64,000 nucleotides of DNA from Secundilactobacillus odoratitofui DSM 19909 = JCM 15043 (GCF_001434895.1 NZ_AZEE01000028.1:558502-622501); one strand, 5' to 3'. Shown: positions 27,317-37,468, numbered from the stretch's first letter. The notes: a model not told the origin generated them from the sequence alone. A program made the numbers and translations.

Positions 27317-27349
27317 AAAAGCCCGAAAAGGCAACCTTCTCGGACTTTT
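27317..27349 (-). terminator. Terminator of tuf
   Basis: Stem AAAAGCCCGAAAAGG with a near-complement ending in CTTTT, 20 nt after the tuf stop; the minus strand continues into a T run. Confidence 0.75.
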
Positions 27350-27369
27350 CATGTTCATTTAGGTAGGTA

Positions 27370-28557
<1,188 letters not shown>

Positions 28558-28590
28558 TAATGAAACCTCCTGTATTTTTCACAAAGATTA

Positions 28591-28613
28591 TGCTAACAAG
28601 CGAATTGTTAGCA
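28591..28613 (-). promoter_or_regulatory. Hairpin in the tuf 5' UTR
   Basis: A perfect 9-bp stem TGCTAACAA/TTGTTAGCA with a 5-nt loop lies within about 10 nt of the predicted transcription start. It may protect the mRNA 5' end. It has no T run, so it is not a terminator. Confidence 0.6.
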
Positions 28614-28627
28614 ACCCTTTGATGTAA

Positions 28628-28656
28628 ATTATACTACTTCTTCTCGAAAAGGTAAA
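28628..28656 (-). promoter_or_regulatory. tuf promoter
   Basis: Minus-strand TTTACC (28651-28656), 17-nt spacer, TATAAT (28628-28633). Confidence 0.6.
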
Positions 28657-28743
28657 TCGAGAATCCCTCAAGAAGAATCCTTAAATATTATATAGATTAG
28701 TATCTGGTTTGTAAACCATAAAATCTAATTTCGGCTAAGTTTT

Positions 28744-29634
28744 TTATACTGTCGTCATGTTGGCAATGACTTGAGCCAGTTTACGGTGCCACCATTCTAG
28801 TGTATATCGTTCAGGCAATTGGGCAGATTGTACCAAATCGCCGTGTACCAATCGATTTACCCACAAATCAGGTGACTGAATCGCACGGTCAACAAACGGG
28901 TACAATAGCGTGGTCTGTAAACCCAATTCGTTTTGATACAACTGAAATGTCACTGGGTCGTCTGTGTTGATCACCTCTGCCAGACTGGCATGCAATTGAC
29001 TCACAATGGGCATATCTGCTAGTGGTACTAATTGATTGGGGTTGAGTGAATAGTTTTGATCATCTAGCCACCTAAAATCATACCGTTCCGACCGTTTTAG
29101 TTTGACTAACATTTCTAAAACACTCACCCGAACAATCGGCTTTACAAATGGATCTGTTAATAACGAACGTGCGGCCGTTAACCATTCACTCAAAGGAAGC
29201 TGTTTACCCTCTTCAAACGCCCGCTGTTGCTGAAGTGTCGTTTGGGAACTCAACTGATAAAACGCTTGATAACGTGTTTGAAAGTCCGGTCGTTGACGGA
29301 ATTGTTGTTCTGAAGCCGTAATCAACGTTGTCACTTCTTCAGGTACTTGTGGAAGACTGGCCATTAAAATATGAGCCATCATCAACTGATTGGTGGCCAG
29401 CATAACTTTGACCATTAAAACCAGGTGTGATTGATCCATCAAATAACTGTTGGGATCATCTAACATGACTTGGTAAGCCAATTTATATTGTTGGTCTTCA
29501 TAGAGGCTTTTAACCAGCAAGTGATTGACTTTCGCGCTTTTTTCAAGTTGATATACTTGTTCATATAAAAGTGCGGCCTCATGCCATTTAGCATCCTTGA
29601 AGGCTTGATTGGCTGACTTTAATTGACGATTCAA
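28744..29634 (-). CDS. TPR-like helical repeat protein
   Basis: A soluble 296-residue protein made almost wholly of helices. The N-terminal 80 residues look like tetratricopeptide units (AFKDAKWHEAALLYEQVYQL, then VKSLYEDQQYKLAYQVML). The rest is Gln/Leu-rich helical sequence without a catalytic motif. The start is placed at TTG 29634, since GGAGGG lies 7 nt upstream; the ATG at 29649 overlaps that site. It lies between rnjB and tuf and probably acts as a protein-protein adaptor. Exact role unknown. Confidence 0.75.
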   Translation of the reverse strand: MNRQLKSANQAFKDAKWHEAALLYEQVYQLEKSAKVNHLLVKSLYEDQQYKLAYQVMLDDPNSYLMDQSHLVLMVKVMLATNQLMMAHILMASLPQVPEEVTTLITASEQQFRQRPDFQTRYQAFYQLSSQTTLQQQRAFEEGKQLPLSEWLTAARSLLTDPFVKPIVRVSVLEMLVKLKRSERYDFRWLDDQNYSLNPNQLVPLADMPIVSQLHASLAEVINTDDPVTFQLYQNELGLQTTLLYPFVDRAIQSPDLWVNRLVHGDLVQSAQLPERYTLEWWHRKLAQVIANMTTV

Positions 29635-29705
29635 AATAACGCCCTCCATATCTATAACTACTCATTGCTTTGCGAAATTCATTGACATCGTCGATAAATC
29701 AACGA

Positions 29706-29744
29706 TCGGCGCCACAAACCCTAATTAAGGGATCGTAGCGCCGA
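29706..29744. terminator. Hairpin downstream of rnjB
   Basis: TCGGCGC pairs with GCGCCGA, with an inner CCCTAATTAAGGG, but lacks a clear T run. It may be a weak terminator or an mRNA 3' structure. Confidence 0.4.
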
Positions 29745-29768
29745 ATATTTCAGTAACCAATGAATGAC

Positions 29769-31508
29769 TTATTCTTTTGTTTCTGAAGATTTAGCCTTAT
29801 TGGCTGGTTTTTTGTGCTTGCTCTTTGGCTTGTGACGTCGTGGGTCAACTTCCATAATGACTGGCAAAATGACTGGATGACGTCTGGTTTGATCGAACAG
29901 ATAGTGATTCAGTTTCTCTCTGACGTCTTGCTTAAGGTGTGTCCAATCAAATTCTTTGTTATCTAAATTGGCCTGAACCGTGTTCTTGATAATTTCCGCA
30001 CTTTCATGCATCAAATTCTTGTTGGCTTTAACGTAAACAAACCCACGAGAAGTAATTTTAGGTTCCCCGATAATTTGTTTCTTTTTATGGTCGATTGTAA
30101 TAACCGCCACAAAAATACCATCTTCGGAGAGGACTTTTCGATCTCGCAGCACAATATTACCGATATCGCCGACACCAATACCATCAATCATGGTATTACC
30201 AACCTCAACGCTACCACTGAGCACCATTTCGTGTCCATCGTAAACTAATTGGTCACCCTTGGCCGTTAAGAAAATGTGATCGGCTGGTAACCCAACCTCT
30301 TCAGCGGCCTTCTTATGTGCAGATAGTAATCGATATTCACCCTGAATCGGAATCAGGTACTTAGGGTGCAGTAAATTGATCATCAGTTGCAAATCGTTCT
30401 TGCTGGCGTGTCCAGATGAATTCAGCTCATCCGAAATGGCCTTAACTTCGGCCCCGGCACGGTAGATCATATCACGTGTTTTAGCCACTGTTGTTTCCAT
30501 TGCGTGAGACGGTGTCGTCGTGATAAAGACGAGATCACCAGGTTCAATATTCAACCCTTTTTCTTGTTTGTTAGCCATCCGTTGCAGTGCCTTGATGGGC
30601 TCTCCCATTCGACCAGTTTGAACAATAATGATCTGCTCTGGTGCCAAATGTTCAAGCTGTTCTTGGGTCACTAAGAGGTCCTCTTCGGGGAGCACCAACT
30701 TGTTTAACCGCATCGCAGTATCCACAATTTTTTCAATGTCACGTCCGGTCAAGAAAACCTTGCGGCCAGTTTTAGCCGCAGCGTCAAAGACTTGTTGTAA
30801 TCTCAAGATGTTTGAGCCAACACTGGCAACCACAATTCGACCATTATGATAGTTGAAAGTTTCCAAAACATCATCGGCAATATCGCGTTCACTAGCTGTT
30901 TCATTAGGGTTTTCAGCGTTAGCCGAATCACTCAAGAGCGCTAGCACCCCACTCTTACCAATTTCAGCTAATCGTGCATAATCGGTTTGGTAACCAGGTG
31001 CAGCTGTCTGATCAAACTTAAAATCACCGGTATAGACAATGCTACCGGCATCGGTTCCAATCACGATTCCCATTGATTCAGGGATTGAGTGCGTTGTTTT
31101 AAAGAATGAGACCGTCACATCACCAAAATCAATTTCAGTGCGCCCGTCAACCACGTGAAAATCATCAAAATCTTTCACGTTGGGATCAGACTGACAGTTT
31201 AGTTTTGCTAACTCAATCGTCATTTCCGAGCCAAAAACGGGTACCTGGAACTCCTTAAGAAAATAAGGTAGCGCGCCAATTGCATCCGCGTGCCCATGTG
31301 TCAAAAAGACCCCAACGATGCGGTCTTGATTTTCGCGTAAGTAATTATAATCAGGAATAACAATATCGATTCCCAGTAATTCGTTTTCTGGGTACTTCAA
31401 CCCACAGTCCAATACGTAAATGCTATTATTAACATCTACAATATACATATTCTTGCCATTTTCGCGAACACCGCCCAATGGCATAATTTTTACTTGTGCT
31501 TCGTCCAT
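29769..31508 (-). CDS. rnjB: Ribonuclease J2
   Basis: A metallo-beta-lactamase/beta-CASP RNase, partner of RNase J1 in mRNA decay and processing. The metal motif reads HGHADA (71-76) instead of HxHxDH, and the C-terminal HGEYR of J1 is IQGEYR here, so two metal or catalytic histidines are missing. This is the mark of the weak J2 subunit, not J1. A Lys-rich tail of about 20 residues ends the protein. It is located downstream of rpsO, the usual J2 context. Compare the intact J1 gene at 51107. Confidence 0.93.
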   Translation of the reverse strand: MDEAQVKIMPLGGVRENGKNMYIVDVNNSIYVLDCGLKYPENELLGIDIVIPDYNYLRENQDRIVGVFLTHGHADAIGALPYFLKEFQVPVFGSEMTIELAKLNCQSDPNVKDFDDFHVVDGRTEIDFGDVTVSFFKTTHSIPESMGIVIGTDAGSIVYTGDFKFDQTAAPGYQTDYARLAEIGKSGVLALLSDSANAENPNETASERDIADDVLETFNYHNGRIVVASVGSNILRLQQVFDAAAKTGRKVFLTGRDIEKIVDTAMRLNKLVLPEEDLLVTQEQLEHLAPEQIIIVQTGRMGEPIKALQRMANKQEKGLNIEPGDLVFITTTPSHAMETTVAKTRDMIYRAGAEVKAISDELNSSGHASKNDLQLMINLLHPKYLIPIQGEYRLLSAHKKAAEEVGLPADHIFLTAKGDQLVYDGHEMVLSGSVEVGNTMIDGIGVGDIGNIVLRDRKVLSEDGIFVAVITIDHKKKQIIGEPKITSRGFVYVKANKNLMHESAEIIKNTVQANLDNKEFDWTHLKQDVREKLNHYLFDQTRRHPVILPVIMEVDPRRHKPKSKHKKPANKAKSSETKE

Positions 31509-31663
31509 AATTCACCTCAACTATGTTATTTCGCTACTCATTAATGATTAACTCGTTCAATGAACCAATCGCTCTTGAGTTCTTACTTTTATCCTAAACG
31601 CCATTGCTTTAGGTACGACTACAAACTGATTACAGTTTATCACACTTGTAGTTGAACGGCATT

Positions 31664-31696
31664 AAAAAAAGTGATTGCGTTCTCACGACAATCACT
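31664..31696 (-). terminator. Second terminator downstream of rpsO
   Basis: AGTGATTG/CAATCACT stem followed on the minus strand by seven T, in tandem with the terminator at 31714-31743. Confidence 0.7.
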
Positions 31697-31713
31697 CATT
31701 TCAAATTCAGGCA

Positions 31714-31743
31714 ATAAAAAAAGGCGCCTAGATAGGCGCCTTT
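31714..31743 (-). terminator. Terminator of rpsO
   Basis: A 9-bp stem AAAGGCGCC/GGCGCCTTT with a 6-nt loop and a minus-strand T run, a few nt past the rpsO stop. Confidence 0.9.
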
Positions 31744-31754
31744 CATAGTTGAAA

Positions 31755-32024
31755 TTAACGACGAAGACCTAAAGCCTTGATTAATTCACGGTAACGTTGA
31801 ACATCGCTCTTACGTAAGTAAGCTAACAAGTTACGACGGTGACCAATCTTCTTCATCAAACCACGTTGTGAATGGAAGTCCTTTTTGTGAGCCTTCATGT
31901 GGTTGTTCAATTCGTTGATGTCTGCGGTTAAAACAGCGATTTGAACTTCAGCTGAACCAGTGTCGCCTTCGTGACGAGCAAACTGCTTCATGATTTCGTT
32001 TTTCTTTTCTTGACTAATAGCCAT
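31755..32024 (-). CDS. rpsO: 30S ribosomal protein S15
   Basis: Primary binder of the 16S central domain. The 89-residue protein ([15 protein letters not shown] start) carries the S15 motifs [14 protein letters not shown] and [13 protein letters not shown] 32024 follows AAAGGTGGG; an in-frame upstream ATG at 32060 is too far out. About 95 nt of leader contain an ACCCA..TGGGT hairpin near the ribosome binding site, which might be an autoregulatory S15 site, as known in other bacteria. Confidence 0.98.
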   Translation of the reverse strand: MAISQEKKNEIMKQFARHEGDTGSAEVQIAVLTADINELNNHMKAHKKDFHSQRGLMKKIGHRRNLLAYLRKSDVQRYRELIKALGLRR

Positions 32025-32126
32025 GGTAAATTCCCACCTTTGATAAATTATTGTGTCCACCCACTACTGGGTTGCCGTGAGTGAGATCGCGCACAACTAA
32101 GTAGGGGCAATTTAAGAACTTAGACT

Positions 32127-32155
32127 ATTATAGCCGTTACCACTGTAGATAACAA
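32127..32155 (-). promoter_or_regulatory. rpsO promoter
   Basis: Minus-strand TTGTTA (32150-32155), 17-nt spacer, TATAAT (32127-32132). Confidence 0.7.
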
Positions 32156-32243
32156 GTCGAGAGTTTAAATTACACCAGATTCTTGCCTAAATCCTTAAAA
32201 AAGTGATATCAAGTACTTTTACTTTACAATTAGCTGAGAACTG

Positions 32244-32272
32244 TTGCAATCGACCATTTATTTCTGTATAAT
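32244..32272 (+). promoter_or_regulatory. rpsT promoter
   Basis: TTGCAA (32244-32249), 17-nt spacer, TATAAT (32267-32272), divergent from the rpsO promoter. Confidence 0.75.
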
Positions 32273-32329
32273 GACATTCGTTGAATAATTTCAGAGCCAT
32301 CTGGCTTGATCAGTGTGGAGGTGAATCCA

Positions 32330-32593
32330 TTGCCAATTATCAAATCTGCAATCGAACGTGCGAAGACTAACGTTAAAGCTAACGAACGTAATTCAGCACA
32401 ACTCAGCAGTATGCGTACAGCAGTTAAGAAGTTTGAAAAAGCTGTTACGAATCATGACGAAAAAGCAGCAGACCTTTTTAAGGTTGCTTCTAGCGCCGTT
32501 GATCGTGCCGCTTCAAAGGGCTTAATCAAAGCTAACAAAGCTTCCCGCGACAAGTCACGGATGGCTGCTCGCTTAGCTAAAGCTAACGCCTAA
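32330..32593 (+). CDS. rpsT: 30S ribosomal protein S20
   Basis: An 87-residue basic helical protein ([14 protein letters not shown] start, [20 protein letters not shown] end) that binds 16S rRNA. The start is TTG 32330, with GGAGGTG 6 nt upstream. A TTG start for rpsT is notable because S20 synthesis in E. coli is limited by a UUG start used in autoregulation. Monocistronic, divergent from rpsO. Confidence 0.97.
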   Translation: MPIIKSAIERAKTNVKANERNSAQLSSMRTAVKKFEKAVTNHDEKAADLFKVASSAVDRAASKGLIKANKASRDKSRMAARLAKANA

Positions 32594-32610
32594 CTTAAAC
32601 CATGATACGA

Positions 32611-32640
32611 AGTGACTTCGAATTTTGAAGTCACTTTTTA
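32611..32640 (+). terminator. Terminator of rpsT
   Basis: AGTGACTTC/GAAGTCACT stem with a 7- to 8-nt loop and T run. Confidence 0.85.
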
Positions 32641-32680
32641 TTTTGGCTTAAAATCATTCTTTACTTCCGCATTCCAAATC

Positions 32681-32726
32681 AAAAAGCGATCCATCATTCA
32701 GGAATTGAAATGATGGGTCGCTTTTT
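32681..32726. terminator. Bidirectional terminator downstream of holA
   Basis: An 18-bp imperfect stem AAAAAGCGATCCATCATT (32681-32698) with 32709-32726. It closes the comE-holA operon. Confidence 0.8.
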
Positions 32727-32826
32727 GATATGAACATAGTGCCTACCGTTCAAATTAATCCACTATTGAGCGTGGTCATAGCATATCAGTTAAAAATTAG
32801 CACACTCGAACCAATAACTTAATTTA

Positions 32827-33861
32827 CTATGCCACTTGATCAAGGTACTTTAACATAAACAATTCAAACAGCATCATCGGATCTTGACTCGTGGACTTCA
32901 ATGAACGTTCGATCTGAATCAATCCTAGATACGCCCGTCGAAGATGTTGCAATTGTAGGTGCCGAATACTCTGCAGGGCAAGTTTAACACGATAAGGGTG
33001 CACCTTAAGTGTTGAGGCGATGGTGCCTTGGCTGTAACCATTCTTAGTTAAAATTTTGGTTTGAATCAACAACCGAAATTGACTGACCAACACCGCATTG
33101 ATCTTTAGCGGTTCTTCCTTAGTCAAAATTAACTGACGGTAGAGATTCAATGCCGCGCCAATTCGCTTACCCATCACATCGTTGACTAAGTCAAAAACGT
33201 TTTGATCAAGGGACTTGGTCACTAACTCGCCAACAATCTGATCGTCAATTTGTCTCGTGTCTTCGGATGCTAACTTTAATTTTGGTAATTCGTTCATAAT
33301 TAATGACAAATTAGAGCCGGTTCGTTGAATCAGTAAATTCAGGGCACTAGTTGTCATCTCAAAACCTGATTGTTTTAAATCTTGTTGTACTAATGAACGA
33401 ATTTGAGGTTCAGCAACTGCTTCTAAACTAATTACTTCTGCTGCTTTTTTGATGGTCTTCACAACTTTTTTTCGACTGTCCAGCTTACCACTATTCGCAA
33501 AGAAAACAACCACACTAGTGGGTTCCGGATGGGTCAAATATGACATGAGCCCATCCATATCGTGCTCAACTTTACTGCCCTTATGTGTTTCCGTAGTTAA
33601 AAAGTATGCTCGTTCAATGAATACGAGTCGTTTTTCACCAAAAAATGGTGCTGACATTGCGTCATCTAATGCTGACGCTAACGGCGTGGTTTCCATATCG
33701 TAACTCGCATAATTCATAGTTCTTTCAGCTTCGGGAATCATTTCGATAAACGCCGCCTTTAACCGCTGCGTCAAGTAGGGCTGGTCTCCCGTGATTAAGT
33801 AGATTGATGCTGGTTGCTTTTTGGCCAACTGCGCCAGAGTTGTTTCATATGTCAAAATCAT
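32827..33861 (-). CDS. holA: DNA polymerase III subunit delta
   Basis: Clamp-loader subunit that opens the sliding clamp. The protein of about 344 residues shows the DNA_pol3_delta fold (SIYLITGDQPYL start, KRLVFIERAYFL, FDLVNDVMGKRIGAALNLYR, LFELFMLKYL end). The ATG at 33861 overlaps the comEC stop in an ATGA. A TTG at 33855 has better ribosome-binding-site spacing (8 nt) and is a fair alternative. comEC-holA adjacency is standard in Firmicutes. Confidence 0.94.
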   Translation of the reverse strand: MILTYETTLAQLAKKQPASIYLITGDQPYLTQRLKAAFIEMIPEAERTMNYASYDMETTPLASALDDAMSAPFFGEKRLVFIERAYFLTTETHKGSKVEHDMDGLMSYLTHPEPTSVVVFFANSGKLDSRKKVVKTIKKAAEVISLEAVAEPQIRSLVQQDLKQSGFEMTTSALNLLIQRTGSNLSLIMNELPKLKLASEDTRQIDDQIVGELVTKSLDQNVFDLVNDVMGKRIGAALNLYRQLILTKEEPLKINAVLVSQFRLLIQTKILTKNGYSQGTIASTLKVHPYRVKLALQSIRHLQLQHLRRAYLGLIQIERSLKSTSQDPMMLFELFMLKYLDQVA

Positions 33862-36146
33862 TTCTCCTTCAAAAATGTTTGCCATTGGTTTTTGCCCGAC
33901 TTGGTATAACGATAGCGGATCATGCCACTCGTTTGGGTGCTTAAAAATGGAATTTGCTGTTTTGATAAAGTTGTCATGGTTTCTTGATTCGGGTGCCCGT
34001 ACCGATTGTCACGACCAGCTGAAATGATGGCAAGTTGCGGCTGTAATTTTAAAAGTACTCCTGGATCTGACGATGTTTTGCTACCGTGATGACCAAGTTT
34101 TAAAACATCCGTCGTGAGACTCGGAAATTGGGTGAGGATCGCCCTTTCTCCCGCACGGTCCAAATCGCCGGTGAATAACCACTTTCGGCCGCCATATGCA
34201 CCATGAAGCACCATTGAATCTTCATTGGTCCCTTCACCTGCTTGCATTGGATGGACAACAGTTAGATTTGTGCCTGACACATGATCGCCCGCCTTGACTG
34301 AAATCACCTGGGTATTTTTCAAGTCAGCTTCGATTCGCTTCACAAACCTTGGATTGTCCATCATCCCCAAGGGAACGTATAATCTTTTAACGTGCAAATT
34401 TTGCAGTACATCTGTGATATCACCTACGTGATCAGAGTCCTGATGTGACAATAATAATTGATCAATATGGTCAATCCCCTGGCTTTTAAGGTAATTCACA
34501 CTGACTTTTAGTGCCTTACTACGACCGGTAACTGCTTGACCGCCAAAGTTAACTCGGCCACCAGTATCAATCATGGTAATCTCACGGTGTCTAGGTGATG
34601 TCACCAAGAAGCTATCGCCTTGTCCAATATCAAAGAAAGTAACTTCTCCGGAAGTTGGATAATGAATCAGGCCATAACAAGTAACGTACATCATCACTAG
34701 GCAAATGCCTGACCACCACTTGATTCGCTGAGCCATCAAAACAATGGTCAAGATAATTAAGCCCATCACCGCCACAATCGGCGGCTGGCCAAAAACAACC
34801 ATACCGGGTAAGGCCGCTAACTGGTTTAATAGTTCGGTAAGCCAATTCAATAAACCATCTACTGCACTTGCTAATCCAGTCAAAGAGTGACCAAGAAGGC
34901 CTGCCAATAATACAATTGGAAAAACACAGACGCTAAAAATCGGTAAAATTAATAGATTCACGAATAAAGTTAAAACATGCCACTGATAGACATGGTATAA
35001 AATGATTGGCAAGCTAATCAAGTTGAGTAAGATGGCTTGCTTAATTGGCTTAAATTGGCCAACAAATAAAAGCGCAAACGCCAAACCATAACTGAGTTGC
35101 CCGCCAAACTGCGTTAAAATGGCTGGATAAACAACTAGTCCAGCAATTAAACTAAAGCTCCACAGCGAGAGCGACGAAACTCGCCATCCTAGCAGATGCA
35201 CTAAAAAACCAAACATCGCGGCTGCTACCGCACGAAATAAACTTGGCGCAGCCCCAGCCAGGATAAAGTAACTTGGCAAGATCATCAACATGATCCAGGC
35301 AATGATCCATTGCGTTAACCGAAGGCGAATCAATCCCTTGGACAACACATTAACTAACCAACTCACGTGAAACCCTGAAATGCTAAATAAATGAATCAAG
35401 CCTAAGTCGGTAACGGCGTGCAGAGTTTCATAAAAGTCATCCGCACGCCAACCAAGAAACAGTCCTTGAACGTAAAGTCGTAATGTCGCTGGTAACTGCA
35501 TGGTCGCGGTCACCCATTGCGCACGTAATTCATGACATTTATTCTGCCACCATTGAAAAGGATTAAGGGTCCTCACCGGTGCTTTTAACACCAACTTAGT
35601 AACCTTTATGGTATTATAAACACCATTTTTTGCCAAGTAGCGTCGATAGTCGAACTCGGCCGCGTTAGTTGCTGGCAAAGGGCGTCCAAGTTCACCAGTG
35701 ACAAGCACTGAAGTTGTCTTATCAAATTTAAAACGTTGTAAATTTTCTTTTTCCTTACTAAAGTACTGACCTTGAATCACGCGACCATCGGATAAATGAC
35801 CGCGGAACTGGATCTGTCCCTTTTCAATCCGAAATTCATCTGGTTGAATAACTAACAACATAGTCGCATTGGCCTGGTCTGGCAACGTTAATCGCTGTTC
35901 AGATTGACGGCAATGCCAAAACCAGCCACAAATCAGTAACGCACCAATCGCCGTTATTAACGTCAAACGACCATCTCGCAAACAAATAATTCTTACGGTC
36001 CACAGGACAGTAAGAAAAACCGAAATCCAAAAATGACCAAAAAAACATCCACTGATAAATGCTGCTAAAAATGAAAACCAAATTATGCTATGCTTGATGA
36101 CCTGCCAAGTAGGCATCAACTGAAGCTTGTTGGACAGCATCTGCAT
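33858..36146 (-). CDS. comEC: ComEC/Rec2 DNA-uptake channel
   Basis: Membrane channel that brings single-stranded DNA into the cytosol during transformation. The 762-residue protein has an N-terminal DUF4131 region with early helices, the ComEC competence domain with many membrane segments (LIHLFSISGFHVSWLVNVLS is its signature) and a C-terminal metallo-beta-lactamase domain (FDIGQGDSF, LLSHQDSDHVGD, KLGHHGSKTSSDP). The gene is intact. The start is uncertain because it overlaps comEB and no clear ribosome binding site is visible; ATG 36116 is possible. Whether the cell is transformable cannot be told. Confidence 0.94.
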   Translation of the reverse strand: MQMLSNKLQLMPTWQVIKHSIIWFSFLAAFISGCFFGHFWISVFLTVLWTVRIICLRDGRLTLITAIGALLICGWFWHCRQSEQRLTLPDQANATMLLVIQPDEFRIEKGQIQFRGHLSDGRVIQGQYFSKEKENLQRFKFDKTTSVLVTGELGRPLPATNAAEFDYRRYLAKNGVYNTIKVTKLVLKAPVRTLNPFQWWQNKCHELRAQWVTATMQLPATLRLYVQGLFLGWRADDFYETLHAVTDLGLIHLFSISGFHVSWLVNVLSKGLIRLRLTQWIIAWIMLMILPSYFILAGAAPSLFRAVAAAMFGFLVHLLGWRVSSLSLWSFSLIAGLVVYPAILTQFGGQLSYGLAFALLFVGQFKPIKQAILLNLISLPIILYHVYQWHVLTLFVNLLILPIFSVCVFPIVLLAGLLGHSLTGLASAVDGLLNWLTELLNQLAALPGMVVFGQPPIVAVMGLIILTIVLMAQRIKWWSGICLVMMYVTCYGLIHYPTSGEVTFFDIGQGDSFLVTSPRHREITMIDTGGRVNFGGQAVTGRSKALKVSVNYLKSQGIDHIDQLLLSHQDSDHVGDITDVLQNLHVKRLYVPLGMMDNPRFVKRIEADLKNTQVISVKAGDHVSGTNLTVVHPMQAGEGTNEDSMVLHGAYGGRKWLFTGDLDRAGERAILTQFPSLTTDVLKLGHHGSKTSSDPGVLLKLQPQLAIISAGRDNRYGHPNQETMTTLSKQQIPFLSTQTSGMIRYRYTKSGKNQWQTFLKEK

Positions 36147-36576
36147 CGAGTGAAACTTGATTGAGTTCGACGTTTTTCAACTCAATCAAAGACATTGCGT
36201 ATGGATCATTATGATAATTGTGTAAGTAGGAGATTTTCTTGATACCCGCTTGAAGAAGCATCTTCGTGCACTGAAGGCATGGAAAATCTGTCACATAGAT
36301 TTCAGCGCCATCTGTTGCTTCGCCGAACTTCGCACACTGTAAAATTGCATTCATTTCAGCGTGAATCGTGCGCAAACAGTGACCATCGACCAAGTAACAC
36401 CCCTCATCCACGCAGTGAACGTCACCTGCAACTGAGCCGTTATAACCACCCGCAATAATCCGTCGATCTCTCACAATCGTTGCACCAACGGAAAGCCGAT
36501 TACACGTACTTCTACTTGCTAGTAAAACTGACTGCATCATAAAGTATTGATCCCAAGGAATTCTCTTTTTCACCAT
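36088..36576 (-). CDS. comEB: ComE operon protein 2, dCMP deaminase family
   Basis: A 162-residue zinc-dependent deaminase of the dCMP/CMP family. The His-Ala-Glu and Pro-Cys-x-x-Cys motifs (HAEMNAI, PCLQC) form the active site. It likely deaminates dCMP to dUMP and is not thought to be required for DNA uptake itself. ATG 36576 follows GGAGG by 8 nt; the ATG at 36591 comes before that site. It sits between comEA and comEC. Confidence 0.95.
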   Translation of the reverse strand: MVKKRIPWDQYFMMQSVLLASRSTCNRLSVGATIVRDRRIIAGGYNGSVAGDVHCVDEGCYLVDGHCLRTIHAEMNAILQCAKFGEATDGAEIYVTDFPCLQCTKMLLQAGIKKISYLHNYHNDPYAMSLIELKNVELNQVSLDADAVQQASVDAYLAGHQA

Positions 36577-36642
36577 TTCAGATGCCTCCATCTCATTGTC
36601 GTATGGTTTAGTATACCAAATTTAGATTCAACTTGTTAATCG

Positions 36643-37302
36643 TTAGACCGTAATATGCGGCTTTAAGCGTTCCAACGTTTTTTCACCAAAACCACTGACC
36701 TTTTGGAGATCTTCAACTGATTTAAACTGCCCCTGAGTTTGACGATATTCAATAATTTTTTCGGCTTTTTTCTCACCCACGCCATCCAATTGTTGTAAAG
36801 CAGTCACGTCTGCAGTGTTAATGTTTATCTGCTCACTTTGTTGTGGGTCAGCACCATTGGTTGAAGCACCTTGGTCGGCAGCAACTGCGGGCATTTTTTC
36901 ACCACGTTTCGGAATATAAATGACTTGGGAGTCCGTTAACCGTTGCGCTAAATTGATCTGTTTTTCATCAGCTAGTGATGTAAAACCACCTGCTAAATGC
37001 ACCGCATCAATCACCCGCATGGTTTGATCAACTTTTTTAATGCCGGGTTGTTTGACGGCACCTTTAACGTCCACATACATAACATCAGCAACCGAACTTT
37101 GACCGGCTACTGACGGATTGGCAATTGACGTTTCCTGACTAGTCATCATGGACGATGCATCATTTAACTGAGGCATAGTGTCAGGTGTGGAACGTTGGCT
37201 AAGTATCAGTAGACCCACGGCGATAACGGTTGTCAGGCCTAACCCAATCACCAACCAAGTTTGTTTGGATGTCGTCTCTAACAGCTCCTTTAACCTATCC
37301 AG
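36643..37302 (-). CDS. comEA: ComEA, membrane DNA receptor for competence
   Basis: Binds incoming double-stranded DNA at the cell surface. A membrane anchor (WLVIGLGLTTVIAVGLLIL) precedes a linker, a SLBB domain (about 70-130, VDVKGAVKQPG) and a C-terminal helix-hairpin-helix DNA-binding pair (LQQLDGVGEKKAEKIIEYR, LQKVSGFGEKTLERLK). The strong ribosome binding site AAAGGAGGG (37309-37317) points to a CTG start at 37302, giving a basic N-terminus L/M-DRLKELLETTSKQ. The first normal start codon in frame is TTG 37254, inside the anchor and without a ribosome binding site. Confidence 0.92.
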   Translation of the reverse strand: MDRLKELLETTSKQTWLVIGLGLTTVIAVGLLILSQRSTPDTMPQLNDASSMMTSQETSIANPSVAGQSSVADVMYVDVKGAVKQPGIKKVDQTMRVIDAVHLAGGFTSLADEKQINLAQRLTDSQVIYIPKRGEKMPAVAADQGASTNGADPQQSEQININTADVTALQQLDGVGEKKAEKIIEYRQTQGQFKSVEDLQKVSGFGEKTLERLKPHITV

Positions 37303-37382
37303 CGTAATCCCTCCTTTCCGTTATACCTATACATACGCGTAGCTTTGGCACATAGTTCTACTTGACGATAAAAAAAGTCGAC

Positions 37383-37425
37383 AAAAAAGTCACATCCGTA
37401 AACTTGATATTTTACGGATGTGACT
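37383..37425 (-). terminator. Terminator of the ftsW-sepM gene group
   Basis: A perfect 15-bp stem (37388-37402 with 37411-37425), minus-strand T run. Confidence 0.85.
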
Positions 37426-37468
37426 CTAATTTCCTAAACAATTTTAGTCTTTCAAAACCAAGCCGACA

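Noticed and set aside
37254-37302. Frameshift or truncation at the comEA N-terminus
   Set aside because: The frame is continuous from CTG 37302 to the stop; the oddity is the start codon, not a frameshift.
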